In this document: one piece after another, positions 7,211-15,192 of the stretch
Layout of the letters: each line of letters begins with the position of its first letter
Numbering within the stretch: position 1 is the stretch's first letter
DNA from: Kribbella pratensis
Lineage (GTDB): Bacteria > Actinomycetota > Actinomycetes > Propionibacteriales > Kribbellaceae
Length of the DNA: 64,000 nucleotides
Assembly (NCBI RefSeq): GCF_004365355.1
Contig: NZ_SODP01000003.1
Location: forward strand, 806,001 to 870,000
Reading direction: 5' to 3'
Made by a program: the position numbers and the translations under genes
Notes under the pieces: model-generated
Databases searched by the model: none
The model's input: only the letters and a program-made list of their open reading frames with translations
What the model was told of the DNA's origin: nothing

Positions 7211-8245
7211 TCACCGGGCGTGCTCGAAGTCGATGGTGGAGTAGGCGCGCAGCTTGGACAGCTGGTGCTCGCTCTCGATGCTGCGGATCGTGCCGCTGCG
7301 CGATCGCATCACCAGCGAGTGCGTACGTGCGGTGGACCGCCCGTACCGGACGCCGCGGAGGAGCTCGCCGTCGGTGATCCCGGTCGCGACGAAGAAGCAG
7401 TCGTCGCCGCTGACCAGATCGTCGGTGTCCAGCACCCGGTCGAGGTCGTGGCCGGCATCGAGCGCCTTTTGCCGCTCGGCGTCGTCGCGCGGCCAGAGCT
7501 TGCCCTGGATCTTGCCGCCGAGGCATTTCATCGCACAGGCGGCGATGATGCCCTCCGGCGTACCGCCGATGCCGAGCAACATGTCCAGACCGGTGTCCGG
7601 CCGCGCCGCCTCGACCGCGCCGGCCACATCACCGTCGGAAATGAACTTGATCCGCGCGCCGGTCGCCCGGATCTGCGTGGCCAGCTCGTCGTGCCGCGGC
7701 CGGTCGAGCAGTACGACGGTGACGTCGTCGACCGTGGAACCCTTGGCCTTCGCGACGCGGCGGATGTTCTCCGCGACCGGGAGCCGGATGTCGACGACCT
7801 CGGCCGCCTCCGGTCCGACGACGAGCTTCTCCATGTAGAAGACAGCGGACGGGTCGTACATCGAGTTCCGCGCGGAGACCGCCATCACCGCGATGCCGTT
7901 GTTCATGCCCTTCGCGACCAGCGTCGTACCGTCGACCGGGTCGACCGCGACATCGCACTCCGGGCCCTCGCCGGCGCCGACCTGCTCGCCGTTGAAGAGC
8001 ATCGGGGCGTTGTCCTTCTCGCCCTCGCCGATCACGACTACGCCATTCATCCCGACCGTGCCGATCAGCGTGCGCATCGCGTTCACCGCCGCGCCGTCGG
8101 CGCCGTTCTTGTCGCCGCGGCCGACCCAGCGCCCGGCCGCCATCGCCGCGGCCTCGGTGACCCGGACCAGTTCGAGGGCGAGGTTCCGGTCAGGCGCATG
8201 CGCCTCGACCTCCAGGTGGGCCGGTGGGCTGGTCGGGTCGCTCAT
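7211..8245 (-). CDS. glpX: Class II fructose-1,6-bisphosphatase
   Basis: GlpX removes the 1-phosphate of fructose 1,6-bisphosphate in gluconeogenesis. The 344-residue product has the family's metal/phosphate motifs: GEGEKDNAPML, DVAVDPVDGTTLVAKG and GIGGTPEGIIAACAMKCLGG, and the normal length for actinobacterial GlpX. ATG 8245 follows a TACGAT -10 box by 8 bases; the longer frame upstream runs through the promoter and divergent gene and is rejected. It leads an operon with the PfkB kinase and PH-like paralogue C. A DUF4245 gene diverges from it, a conserved actinobacterial pairing. Confidence 0.95.
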   Translation of the reverse strand: MSDPTSPPAHLEVEAHAPDRNLALELVRVTEAAAMAAGRWVGRGDKNGADGAAVNAMRTLIGTVGMNGVVVIGEGEKDNAPMLFNGEQVGAGEGPECDVAVDPVDGTTLVAKGMNNGIAVMAVSARNSMYDPSAVFYMEKLVVGPEAAEVVDIRLPVAENIRRVAKAKGSTVDDVTVVLLDRPRHDELATQIRATGARIKFISDGDVAGAVEAARPDTGLDMLLGIGGTPEGIIAACAMKCLGGKIQGKLWPRDDAERQKALDAGHDLDRVLDTDDLVSGDDCFFVATGITDGELLRGVRYGRSTARTHSLVMRSRSGTIRSIESEHQLSKLRAYSTIDFEHAR

Positions 8246-8253
8246 GCCAACGG

Positions 8254-8259
8254 ATCGTA
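8254..8259 (-). promoter_or_regulatory. -10 box of glpX
   Basis: TACGAT on the minus strand lies 8 bases before the glpX ATG, fitting a leaderless or near-leaderless transcript. Confidence 0.45.
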
Positions 8260-8314
8260 GCCAACGGGTCTGACCGGTGTTCGGGCGGATTGCGGCTCGC
8301 GAGACACTGTGCGT

Positions 8315-8929
8315 ATGAGTTCGACAGGTCAGGGTGCTTCCAACGAGGCTGCGGCGCGCGAGCGGGCGCAGATCCAGGCGGAGGCGAACGAGTACCGCCA
8401 GGCGTACCGACGGGACAAAGCGAAGTCGCAGACCGTCGGGAACATGGTGTTCGCGCTCGTCATCTGCCTGGTGGTGGTCGCGTTCCTGATCCTGGTCACC
8501 TGGCGGTCGAAGCCGGCCGAGGTGCCCAAGGCGGTCGAGTACACCGCGCAGTTGCAAGACGCGAAGGCGGCTGCCGCCTGGGTCCGCGGCCCGGAGCCGA
8601 TGCCGTCCGGCTGGACCGCGACCAGCGTCGAGTTCCGCAAGCCCGAGCAGGAGCCGATGACCTGGCACCTCGGCGTCGTCACCACCGAGAAGAAATACGT
8701 CGGGCTCGAGCAGTCCAATGTCACCGGCGGCAAATTCCAGGCCGAGAAACTCGGCCGGACCTCCGACGACGGGACGACGACGGTGGCCGGCGTGACCTGG
8801 CAGCGCAAGGTCCTACTGGACCGTAAGGGCGAGAACGCCTTGGTCCTGGTCGGTTCCGGAGTCACCACGATCGTTACCGGAAATGCGGGTTATCCCGACC
8901 TGGAAGCGTTTGCTTCCGTCTTACGCTGA
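8315..8929 (+). CDS. DUF4245 single-pass membrane protein
   Basis: The 204-residue product begins with a hydrophilic, Ala/Glu/Arg-rich cytoplasmic segment (about 1-40), one membrane helix (MVFALVICLVVVAFLILVTW, about 44-63), then an extracytoplasmic domain with the DUF4245 features MPSGWTATSVEF, GVTWQRKV and a final DLEAFASVL. The family is actinobacterial and usually sits beside glpX, as here; its function is unknown. ATG 8315 chosen; an in-frame GTG two codons earlier (8309) is possible. No obvious terminator before the next gene. Confidence 0.85.
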   Translation: MSSTGQGASNEAAARERAQIQAEANEYRQAYRRDKAKSQTVGNMVFALVICLVVVAFLILVTWRSKPAEVPKAVEYTAQLQDAKAAAAWVRGPEPMPSGWTATSVEFRKPEQEPMTWHLGVVTTEKKYVGLEQSNVTGGKFQAEKLGRTSDDGTTTVAGVTWQRKVLLDRKGENALVLVGSGVTTIVTGNAGYPDLEAFASVLR

Positions 8930-9094
8930 CCATTTTCCGGGCATTCCCGACCACTTTCCGGACGGTCGTTGACATGCGCCCACGGCAGAGGGTTCGATCG
9001 AAGCTCGGCTTCTGACGCTCGGGGACTAGCGAGAGGGCCCGAGCAGCCATGCCCACCGTGCTCACGCCGTTCCAGGCGGGGAGTTGATCCGGCG

Positions 9095-9748
9095 ATGTTC
9101 GTGACCGGCCTCTTGCTGGGCGCAAATAGCTCACCGCATCTCGGCGTTCCTTGGCAATTATTGGCCTATCGGGGCGGCACTCTGTTCGGCTCGTCGCTGG
9201 ATTCCGCGCGGGACTGCGGATTCGACCAGTTGGTCGTGACCCTGGGCAGCGCGTCCGCGCAGATTCGCGACCGGGTTGACCTCGACGGGGTCCGGGTGGT
9301 CGAGTCGCCGCACTCCGACACCGACAGCTCGTCGATCGTCCCGGCGCTCGACGCGGTCGACCGGCGCGCGGACGGCATCGTCGTACTGCTCGGTGATCAG
9401 CCGGGGATCACCTCGGCGGCCGTGTGGTCACTGGTCGCCGAGGCGGCTACACCGATCGGCGTCACCCGGTACGACGACGGCGAGAGCTACCCGTGCTGGT
9501 TCGGGCGGGAACTGTTCGGCGAGCTGCGTTCCCTGCGCAGCGACTCGGATCTGTGGAAGCCGATCCACGACGGGACGCATCCCGTCACCAAGGTCGATGC
9601 CATTGGCAACATTCCGCCGCGGGCGACGACGTGGGCGGCGTACCACCGGATGATCTCGGGCGGGACCGCCGCCGAGGAGCTGCCCCTCGAGACGCACCCG
9701 ATCCCCGTCGCCACCCACCCCCGCCTCCGACGCCGTGCCTCCAGCTGA
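9095..9748 (+). CDS. MobA-like nucleotidyltransferase fold with degenerate active site
   Basis: The 217-residue product aligns by eye with MobA/MocA-type nucleotidyltransferases: a central LDAVDRRADGIVVLLGDQPGI carries the conserved LxGDQP metal-binding loop, and later segments (SYPCWFGRELFGEL, LRSDSDLWKPI) fit the family. The N-terminal nucleotide loop is not normal: where the family has LAAGxSxRMGxPKxLL, this protein reads LLLGANSSPHLGVPWQLL, losing the Arg and the essential Lys. It may be inactive, bind something else, or serve as a subunit. The start is supported by a GGGGAG site about 11 bases upstream. No molybdenum-cofactor gene is nearby. Confidence 0.7.
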   Translation: MFVTGLLLGANSSPHLGVPWQLLAYRGGTLFGSSLDSARDCGFDQLVVTLGSASAQIRDRVDLDGVRVVESPHSDTDSSSIVPALDAVDRRADGIVVLLGDQPGITSAAVWSLVAEAATPIGVTRYDDGESYPCWFGRELFGELRSLRSDSDLWKPIHDGTHPVTKVDAIGNIPPRATTWAAYHRMISGGTAAEELPLETHPIPVATHPRLRRRASS

Positions 9749-9750
9749 CC

Positions 9751-9779
9751 GGTCGGCCGCCTGCAGCCGGCGGCCGACC
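9751..9779. terminator. Hairpin terminator after the nucleotidyltransferase-like gene
   Basis: A 10-bp perfect stem GGTCGGCCGC (9751-9760) / GCGGCCGACC (9770-9779) with a 9-base loop starts 3 bases after the stop at 9748. No T-run follows, as is usual in high-GC actinobacteria. It could also serve the convergent small transporter gene, which ends at 9882. Confidence 0.65.
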
Positions 9780-9881
9780 CGGACCCCCCACACTGATCAA
9801 CCGGCCGCGTGCAACGCACGGCGGGGCGGGAGAGGCGGGCGGACCGGCCGCTGCGGGGGGTGGTCAGTGGTGCAGGTCCGC

Positions 9882-10202
9882 CTACTCGGCGCCGGCCAGG
9901 CGGAGGCCGATGATGCCGGCGACGATCAGCGCGATGCAGCCGAGTCGCGCCGGGGTGGCCGGCTCGTCGAACAGGATGATCCCCAGCGTCACCACGCCGA
10001 CCGATCCGAGCCCGGTCCAGATCGCGTACGCCGTACCGACCGGCAGCCGATCGAGCGTCTTCGCGAGCAGCACGACCGAGATCACGCCGAACACCAGCAC
10101 GCCGGCCGTCGGCCACAACCGGCTGAAACCCTCGCTCGGCTTCAGACTGAGTGCAAACGCAATCTCGAACGCCGCTGCCGCGAGCAGCACAAGCCACGCC
10201 AT
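9882..10202 (-). CDS. SMR-family transporter, SugE/Gdx-like
   Basis: The 106-residue, four-helix membrane protein has the SMR essential glutamate at residue 13 (AAFEIAFALSLK) and the motif PVGTAYAIWTGLGSVG plus RLGCIALIVAGIIGLRL near the end. Those residues match the SugE/Gdx subgroup, which exports guanidinium by proton antiport as a dual-topology dimer, more than the QacE/EmrE multidrug subgroup. It starts 25 bases after the flavodoxin-like gene on the same strand and is probably cotranscribed. There is no room for a guanidine riboswitch directly upstream, so regulation likely follows the TetR-controlled promoter at 10.86 kb. Confidence 0.85.
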   Translation of the reverse strand: MAWLVLLAAAAFEIAFALSLKPSEGFSRLWPTAGVLVFGVISVVLLAKTLDRLPVGTAYAIWTGLGSVGVVTLGIILFDEPATPARLGCIALIVAGIIGLRLAGAE

Positions 10203-10227
10203 CAGTCAGCCCCACTCAGGTAGTTGG

Positions 10228-10833
10228 TCACGCGGCCAAGGCTCCTCGGAGGTGTCGGTGCGTCACCTGCGCGACGCGAGCGCCGAGGGCGGCCGCCGTA
10301 CGGAGGTCGGTGGCCGGGGGTGCCTTCTCGGCTGACAGGTCTGCGTCGGACTGGGCCATCGCGCCCATCCAGCTGCCGAGGCGGTTGAGGTCCTCGATGC
10401 TCGCGGTGCTCTCCGCCCAGCCCGGGTAGATGTCCAGGCCGACCCAGATCATGCCGTGCTGTGCCGCGAACACGGCCAGGTCGACCAGGCTGTTGAGCTT
10501 GTCACCGGACATCGCCTTGGAGTTGGTGAACCCGGCCGCGATCTTGTCCCGCCAGCCGAGGTCAGCCGCCCAGATCCGCACGCTCTCCTCGGCGAACTTC
10601 TTGAACACCCAACTCGGACTCCCCATGTACGTCGGGGCGCCGAAGACGATCGCGTCCGCGGCGGTCAGCCGCTCCCACACATCCTCGGTCAGCTCGTCGA
10701 GGGGAACGAGATCCGTCACGGTCCCGGGGACCGACGCCGCCCCGTCGGCAACCGCCTCCGCCTGCTTCGCGGTGTGCCCATACCCCGAGTGATACGCGAT
10801 CGCGACGGTCGCGGTGCCTGGTGTCGTGCTCAT
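10228..10833 (-). CDS. Flavodoxin/WrbA-like NAD(P)H-dependent FMN protein
   Basis: The 201-residue product has the flavodoxin fold of WrbA-type quinone oxidoreductases: FMN-phosphate loop YHSGYGHTAKQAEAV (about residues 14-28), GAPTYMGSPSWVFKKF around the isoalloxazine site, and FTNSKAMSGDKLNSLVDLAVFAAQHGM. Such proteins reduce quinones by two electrons and protect against oxidative or electrophile stress. An AGGAGGA ribosome site lies 6 bases before the ATG. It is divergent from a TetR regulator across a 40-base region with a clear operator, and is followed by the SMR transporter, suggesting one stress-response unit. Confidence 0.85.
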   Translation of the reverse strand: MSTTPGTATVAIAYHSGYGHTAKQAEAVADGAASVPGTVTDLVPLDELTEDVWERLTAADAIVFGAPTYMGSPSWVFKKFAEESVRIWAADLGWRDKIAAGFTNSKAMSGDKLNSLVDLAVFAAQHGMIWVGLDIYPGWAESTASIEDLNRLGSWMGAMAQSDADLSAEKAPPATDLRTAAALGARVAQVTHRHLRGALAA

Positions 10834-10855
10834 GTGCTTCCTCCTGAAGGCTTAG

Positions 10856-10901
10856 CGGACTACAGTCCGTCTTATGAATGACAGTACCGGACCGCAGTCC
10901 G
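10856..10901. promoter_or_regulatory. Two TetR operator dyads, one over the -10 box
   Basis: Dyad 1 is CGGACT-AC-AGTCCG (10856-10869), perfect. Dyad 2 is CGGACC-GC-AGTCCG (10888-10901), one mismatch. Their centres are 32 bases apart, close to three helical turns. TACAGT (10861-10866) inside dyad 1 is a TANNNT box 7 bases before the TetR ATG, so repressor binding would block the leaderless tetR-like transcript and the divergent flavodoxin promoter. Dyad 2 lies within the first codons of the TetR gene. Confidence 0.65.
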
Positions 10902-11500
10902 CTTCACAACGGGGTCTGCCGGTGGTGGGCGAACCGCGCCCGGAACGTGCCGACGCGCGGCGCAATCGGCTGCGCGTGCTGGAGGCGGCCGACCGGCTTT
11001 TCACCGAGCACGGGGTGAAGAATGTTTCCCTCGACGCGATCGCCGCGGAGGCAGGCGTGGGGAAGGGCACGGTCTTCCGCCGGTTCGGCGACCGCGCCGG
11101 CCTGGCGGTCGCGCTACTCGACGAGCGCGAGCAGGAACTCCAGGCGAAGATCCTCAGCGGCCCGCCGCCGCTCGGCCCCGGTGCGCCGCCGCTCATCCGC
11201 GTGATGGCGTTCCTCGACGCCTACCTGGACCTCCTCGACCGCCACGTCGAACTGTTCATGGACAGCGAGAACGCCTCAGACGGCGCCCGCTATCGAATCG
11301 GCTCGTACCACCTCTGGCACCGCCACCTCTCCCACCTGATCGAAGCGGCGCACCCCACCCTTGACGCCGACTACACCGCCCACGTCCTACTCGCCCCGTT
11401 AGCCGCCGACCTCCACAACGCCCTCCGCACCCAGGGCTTCGACCTCGACCGCATGAAGTCCGGCCTCCGCGCGGTGGCTAAAGCCTTGCTGCCAGCCTGA
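10874..11500 (+). CDS. TetR-family transcriptional regulator
   Basis: The 208-residue product has an N-terminal TetR helix-turn-helix (about residues 29-77: RLRVLEAADRLFTEHGVKNV then IAAEAGVGKGTVFRRFGDR) and a helical C-terminal ligand/dimer domain of the usual size. The first 16 residues before LPVVGEPRPERADARR are low in conservation and overlap the second operator dyad; a GTG at 10922 would be an alternative start. Divergent from the flavodoxin-SMR unit and probably its repressor, given two matching dyads between them. The 3' end overlaps the convergent acetyltransferase by 23 bases. Confidence 0.85.
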   Translation: MNDSTGPQSASQRGLPVVGEPRPERADARRNRLRVLEAADRLFTEHGVKNVSLDAIAAEAGVGKGTVFRRFGDRAGLAVALLDEREQELQAKILSGPPPLGPGAPPLIRVMAFLDAYLDLLDRHVELFMDSENASDGARYRIGSYHLWHRHLSHLIEAAHPTLDADYTAHVLLAPLAADLHNALRTQGFDLDRMKSGLRAVAKALLPA

Positions 11501-11996
11501 TTTCGGGCAGGTCGTTCAGCGAGGAGTGGGTACGGTCGCCGGTCTCGACGAAGCCGTACGTCGTGTAGAACCGGCGCGCTCGGGCGTTTGCCTCCAGCAC
11601 CCACAGCCATACATTCACGCAGCCGGCCTCACGGAGATCGCTGCAGGCGGCGTTGGCGAGCGCTCGCCCCGCGCCGACGCCCCAGTGGGAGGGATGGACG
11701 AAGAGGGCGTACAACTCGCCGGTCTTCGGTGGTGCCGACGGATCACGCTCGGGCCCGACCCCGGCGTACCCGACGATCCGATCGTTGACGGCGGCAACAT
11801 ACAGGCGTGAGCGGCCGGCTGCGATGCTCTCCGTCCACGAGGCGGCGATCGAGGCGGGATCCATTGCGTCCAGGAAGTCCTGCGGCACCAAACCGCTGAA
11901 CGCACCCCGCCAACTGGCTATGCGCGCATGCGCTGCGCCGAGCAGGTCGCCAGGGCGAGCGAGCCGCGTCACGAGCTGGTCGCCCGGCGTGCGCAT
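11478..11996 (-). CDS. GNAT-family N-acetyltransferase
   Basis: The 172-residue product has a standard GNAT core: the acetyl-CoA loop HPSHWGVGAGRALANAA (motif A), preceded by LYALFV and followed by VNVWLWVLEANARARRFYTTYGFVETG (motif B). An N-terminal receptor segment (RIASWRGAFSGLVPQDFLDAM) resembles the RimI-like 'W...Y.GL.p..yl' group of stand-alone acetyltransferases. ATG 11996 is 38 bases downstream of the xseB stop on the same strand, so it may be the last gene of the xseA-xseB operon. The substrate cannot be predicted. Confidence 0.8.
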   Translation of the reverse strand: MRTPGDQLVTRLARPGDLLGAAHARIASWRGAFSGLVPQDFLDAMDPASIAASWTESIAAGRSRLYVAAVNDRIVGYAGVGPERDPSAPPKTGELYALFVHPSHWGVGAGRALANAACSDLREAGCVNVWLWVLEANARARRFYTTYGFVETGDRTHSSLNDLPEIRLAARL

Positions 11997-12034
11997 GCCA
12001 GGCAAGGGCGGTTCGCCGCTTGGCGCGGACGTGG

Positions 12035-12250
12035 TCAGTTGGGCTTTTCTTCGTGCGTGGCTTGGGCTTTGGCGAGGCGTTCGCGGGCTCCGTCGAGCCA
12101 GCGTTGGCAGGTGGTGGCGAGTTCTTCGCCGCGTTCCCACAGGGCCAGGGATTCTTCGAGGCTGGTGCCGCCGGCTTCCAGTTTGCGGACTACGTCGACG
12201 AGCTCCTCGCGGGCCTGCTCGTAGGTCATCTCGGGTCGGTCGGCGCTCAC
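12035..12250 (-). CDS. xseB: Exodeoxyribonuclease VII small subunit
   Basis: The 71-residue product carries the XseB pattern MTYEQAREELVDVVRKLEAGGTSLEESLALWERGEEL, two helices forming the coiled-coil that binds XseA. Exonuclease VII degrades single-stranded DNA from both ends in a complex with several small subunits per XseA. GTG 12250 overlaps the xseA stop by four bases (GTGA), implying coupled translation and stoichiometric supply. Length is normal for the family. Confidence 0.93.
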   Translation of the reverse strand: MSADRPEMTYEQAREELVDVVRKLEAGGTSLEESLALWERGEELATTCQRWLDGARERLAKAQATHEEKPN

Positions 12251-13491
12251 TTGTTCTCCTCGGACTTGACTTCGACCGCGAAGCGGCCGTCGGTGACGCG
12301 TGCCTGCAGCACGTCACCGGGCGCCACCTGCGCCACTTCCCGGACGGCGGTGCCATCCGCCAGCTGCAGCACGGAGTACCCGCGCTCCAGCGTCGCCTTC
12401 GGGGACAGCGCCCGCACGCTCGCCAGCCGGTGCGCGATGTCGTCGCTCGCGCGATCCAGCCGATGCGTCAGCGTACGGCGGCTGCGCTCGATGAGTGCCG
12501 CGACCTCGTCGGAGCGTCGCTGCAGATCCGTGACGGGAGCTGCTAGCGCCGGACGCGAACGGATCGCGGCCAGCGCGTGCATCTCCCGGTCCAGCCACGA
12601 CGTGATCGCCCGCAGGCCGCGTTCGCGCAGCAGCCGCACGCCGTCCAGCTCCTCGCGTACGTCAGGCACGATCCGCTTCGCGGCGTCGGTCGGCGTCGAG
12701 GCGCGCAGGTCCGCGACCAGGTCGAGCAGCGGCGAGTCCGGCTCGTGCCCGATCGCGCTCACCACCGGCGTACTCGTCTTCGATACCGCGCGGATCAGCC
12801 CCTCGTCGGAGAATGGCAGCAGATCCTCCAGCGAGCCGCCGCCGCGCGCGATCACGATCACCTCGACCGAGTCGTCCGCGTCGAGCTTCCGCAGCGCCGT
12901 CATCACCTCGCTGGCCGCCGACGGGCCCTGCACCGAGGCGTACTCGATCCGGAACGCGACCGCCGGCCACCGCCGCTTCGCGTTCTCGAGCACGTCGCGC
13001 TCCGCCGCCGAGTCGCGCCCGCAGATCAGGCCGATCGTGTGGGGGAGGAACGGCAGCTTCTTCTTCCGGTACGGCTCGAACAGTCCCTCGGCCGCGAGCA
13101 ACTGCTTCAGCCGCTCGATCCGGGCCAGCAGTTCACCGATGCCGACGTGGCGGATCTCGCTGACCGCGAGCGCGAGCGTGCCGCGGCGGGCGAAGAAGTT
13201 CGGCTTGGCGTGCACGAGGACCCGCGAGCCGTCGTGGACCTCGACCGTCTCGAACACCCGCCGGTTGCAGGTGAACCGGAGCGAGATGTCCGCGTCGGTG
13301 TCCCGCAGCGTGCCGAACACCGTCGTCGTACCGCGTCCGATCGAGACGTCCGTCAGCTGCCCCTCGACCCACACGGCGCCGAGCTGGTTGATCCAGCCGG
13401 CAATACCGTTCGCAATCGTGCGAACGGCCGCAGGCGCTTCCGGCGACGTCTCCAAAGCCACGCCCCAGACCCTACGGCCCGCCACGGACAT
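12247..13491 (-). CDS. xseA: Exodeoxyribonuclease VII large subunit
   Basis: The 414-residue catalytic subunit has an N-terminal OB-fold (about residues 30-110: INQLGAVWVEGQLTDVSI to VHAKPNFFARRGTLALAV), then the Exonuc_VII_L nuclease core (LPFLPHTIGLICGRDSAAERD, VIARGGGSLEDLLPFSDE, AIGHEPDSPLLDLVADLRASTPTDAA), then a long helical segment and a C-terminal strand region (LERGYSVLQLADG). ATG 13491 faces the start of the HAD gene with only 16 bases between. Usual partners xseB and, just beyond, ispH are conserved actinobacterial neighbours. Confidence 0.95.
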   Translation of the reverse strand: MSVAGRRVWGVALETSPEAPAAVRTIANGIAGWINQLGAVWVEGQLTDVSIGRGTTTVFGTLRDTDADISLRFTCNRRVFETVEVHDGSRVLVHAKPNFFARRGTLALAVSEIRHVGIGELLARIERLKQLLAAEGLFEPYRKKKLPFLPHTIGLICGRDSAAERDVLENAKRRWPAVAFRIEYASVQGPSAASEVMTALRKLDADDSVEVIVIARGGGSLEDLLPFSDEGLIRAVSKTSTPVVSAIGHEPDSPLLDLVADLRASTPTDAAKRIVPDVREELDGVRLLRERGLRAITSWLDREMHALAAIRSRPALAAPVTDLQRRSDEVAALIERSRRTLTHRLDRASDDIAHRLASVRALSPKATLERGYSVLQLADGTAVREVAQVAPGDVLQARVTDGRFAVEVKSEENK

Positions 13492-13495
13492 TCCC

Positions 13496-13501
13496 TAACG
13501 T
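13496..13501 (+). promoter_or_regulatory. -10 box of the HAD-like gene (leaderless)
   Basis: TAACGT ends 6 bases before the ATG at 13508. Because the xseA start is only 16 bases away on the other strand, the two promoters must overlap here. Confidence 0.55.
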
Positions 13502-13507
13502 TGAGTA

Positions 13508-14005
13508 ATGCGCCCTCTCTTGCTGTTGGATGTCGACGGCCCGCTCAACCCACACCGCGCCGACGGGATCCCACCCGGCTACCGGGAGCACGAGATCACC
13601 GAGGGTACGAAGACGTGGCGACTGCTCCTCAACCCGCAACACGGGGTGGAGCTCAACAAGCTGGCGAGCACCTTCGACCTGGTCTGGGCCACCAGCTGGG
13701 AACACGGCGCCAACCGCCTCCTCGGGCCAGTCCTTGGTCTGCCCGAGCTCCCGACGATCACCTGGTCGGACCGGCGGCCGGTGCCCCAGGGTTCCTGGAA
13801 GGCGCCGTACGTCGCGGACTGGGTCGGCGACCGGCCCTTCATCTGGGTGGATGACGAGGTGGGGGAGTCGGAGTTCACGGCGGATCATCAGCTGGTCTAT
13901 CCGGTGGATGCCCGGATCGGCTTGACTGCAACGGATTTCGCGGCGATCCGGTCCTGGGCCGACGGAAAATCCTTTGCGGGCAAGGCGTTTCCCACGCATC
14001 CTTGA
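13508..14005 (+). CDS. HAD-superfamily protein of the 'Swiss army knife RNA repair' type
   Basis: The 165-residue product opens with LLLLDVDGPLNPH, the HAD nucleophile motif DxDG, and later has VWATSWEHGANRLL and PFIWVDDEV, which fit the small actinobacterial HAD domain also found in Swiss-army-knife RNA repair proteins. No other domain is fused. Some members are probably phosphatases or 3'-phosphate processing enzymes, but the activity of stand-alone copies is unknown. Start supported by the -10 box 6 bases before. It is followed by a small GAGGTG/CACCTC hairpin and then a stronger terminator. Confidence 0.75.
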   Translation: MRPLLLLDVDGPLNPHRADGIPPGYREHEITEGTKTWRLLLNPQHGVELNKLASTFDLVWATSWEHGANRLLGPVLGLPELPTITWSDRRPVPQGSWKAPYVADWVGDRPFIWVDDEVGESEFTADHQLVYPVDARIGLTATDFAAIRSWADGKSFAGKAFPTHP

Positions 14006-14029
14006 GGTGCTGGCAACACCTCCCACGGG

Positions 14030-14058
14030 GGAGCCGTCCGGACAGGGCGGACGGCTCC
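14030..14058 (+). terminator. Hairpin terminator between the HAD gene and ispH
   Basis: Stem GGAGCCGTCC (14030-14039) / GGACGGCTCC (14049-14058), 10 bp perfect with a 9-base loop, 25 bases after the HAD stop. No T-run. Confidence 0.65.
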
Positions 14059-14147
14059 TCGACTTCCGATGGTGATGCTGCTCACAAAGCCTGTGACGCC
14101 GGTGGTCCCGCCCGTCGTGCGGATCCGGCCGCGTTAACCCCGGCCCG

Positions 14148-14153
14148 TACCAT
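14148..14153 (+). promoter_or_regulatory. -10 box of ispH (leaderless)
   Basis: TACCAT lies 7 bases before GTG 14161. It overlaps the alternative ATG at 14152, making GTG 14161 the better start. Confidence 0.5.
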
Positions 14154-14160
14154 GGGGATC

Positions 14161-15192
14161 GTGACTGCCCAGCCTGAGGACACTGGTACGACGACCGCCG
14201 TAGAGACCAAGCGGGTGCTGCTCGCGGCGCCGCGGGGGTACTGCGCGGGCGTGGATCGGGCCGTGGTGGCGGTGGAGAAGGCGATCGATCTGTACGGGCC
14301 TCCGGTGTATGTGCGCAAGGAGATCGTGCACAACAAGTACGTCGTAGAGACCCTGCAGAAGCGCGGCGCGATCTTCGTCGACGAGACCGCTGAGGTGCCG
14401 GAGGGGGAGACCGTCATCTTCTCCGCGCACGGTGTCGCCCCGGTCGTGCACCAGGAGGCGGCCGCGCGGCAGTTGAAGACGATCGACGCGACCTGCCCGC
14501 TGGTCACAAAGGTCCACCACGAGGCGAAGCGGTTCGCCGCGACCGACTACGACATCCTGCTGATCGGTCACGAGGGCCACGAAGAGGTCATCGGCACCTC
14601 CGGCGAGGCGCCGGAGCACGTCCACCTCGTCGACGGGCCTGACGACGTACCGAACGTCACTGTCCGCGACCCGGAGAAGGTCGTCTGGCTGTCGCAAACC
14701 ACGCTCTCCGTCGACGAAACGATGGAGACCGTACGCCGCCTGCGCGAGCGGTTCCCGAGCCTGCAGGACCCGCCGAGCGACGACATCTGCTACGCCACGC
14801 AGAACCGTCAGGCCGCGGTGAAGAAGCTCGCTCCCGAGGCCGACCTGATGATCGTCGTCGGCTCCCGCAACTCGTCGAACTCGGTGCGCCTGGTCGAGGT
14901 CGCGGTCGAGCACGGCGCGAAGGCCGGCTACCTGGTCGACTACGCCGACGAGATCGATGAGGCCTGGCTCGAGGGCGTCGACTCGGTCGGCGTCAGCAGC
15001 GGTGCGAGCGTCCCGGAGGTGCTGGTCCGCGACGTACTGCGCTGGCTCGCCGAGCGCGGCTACGGCGACGTACGGGAGATCACCACCGCGGAGGAGAGCC
15101 TCACGTTCGCCCTCCCCCGCGACCTCCGCACCGACCTGAAGGCCGCCGGCCTCCCCACCACCGGCACCTCGGACCACGCGTGGACTATCTGA
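14161..15192 (+). CDS. ispH: 4-hydroxy-3-methylbut-2-enyl diphosphate reductase
   Basis: IspH (LytB) makes IPP and DMAPP in the last step of the MEP isoprenoid pathway. The 343-residue product has the three conserved cysteines that hold the [4Fe-4S] cluster, in APRGYCAGVDRAV, IDATCPLVTKVH and DDICYATQNRQ, and the substrate motif GSRNSSNSVRL and SGASVPEVLV. Starts at GTG 14161, chosen from the -10 box; ATG 14152 would add three residues. Its neighbours xseA/xseB are the usual actinobacterial context. The 3' end overlaps the convergent gene by 8 bases. Confidence 0.96.
   Translation: MTAQPEDTGTTTAVETKRVLLAAPRGYCAGVDRAVVAVEKAIDLYGPPVYVRKEIVHNKYVVETLQKRGAIFVDETAEVPEGETVIFSAHGVAPVVHQEAAARQLKTIDATCPLVTKVHHEAKRFAATDYDILLIGHEGHEEVIGTSGEAPEHVHLVDGPDDVPNVTVRDPEKVVWLSQTTLSVDETMETVRRLRERFPSLQDPPSDDICYATQNRQAAVKKLAPEADLMIVVGSRNSSNSVRLVEVAVEHGAKAGYLVDYADEIDEAWLEGVDSVGVSSGASVPEVLVRDVLRWLAERGYGDVREITTAEESLTFALPRDLRTDLKAAGLPTTGTSDHAWTI

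Noticed and set aside
9882..10230. Guanidine riboswitch before the SugE-like exporter
   Set aside because: Only 25 bases separate it from the upstream gene, and no ykkC-type conserved sequence is visible.
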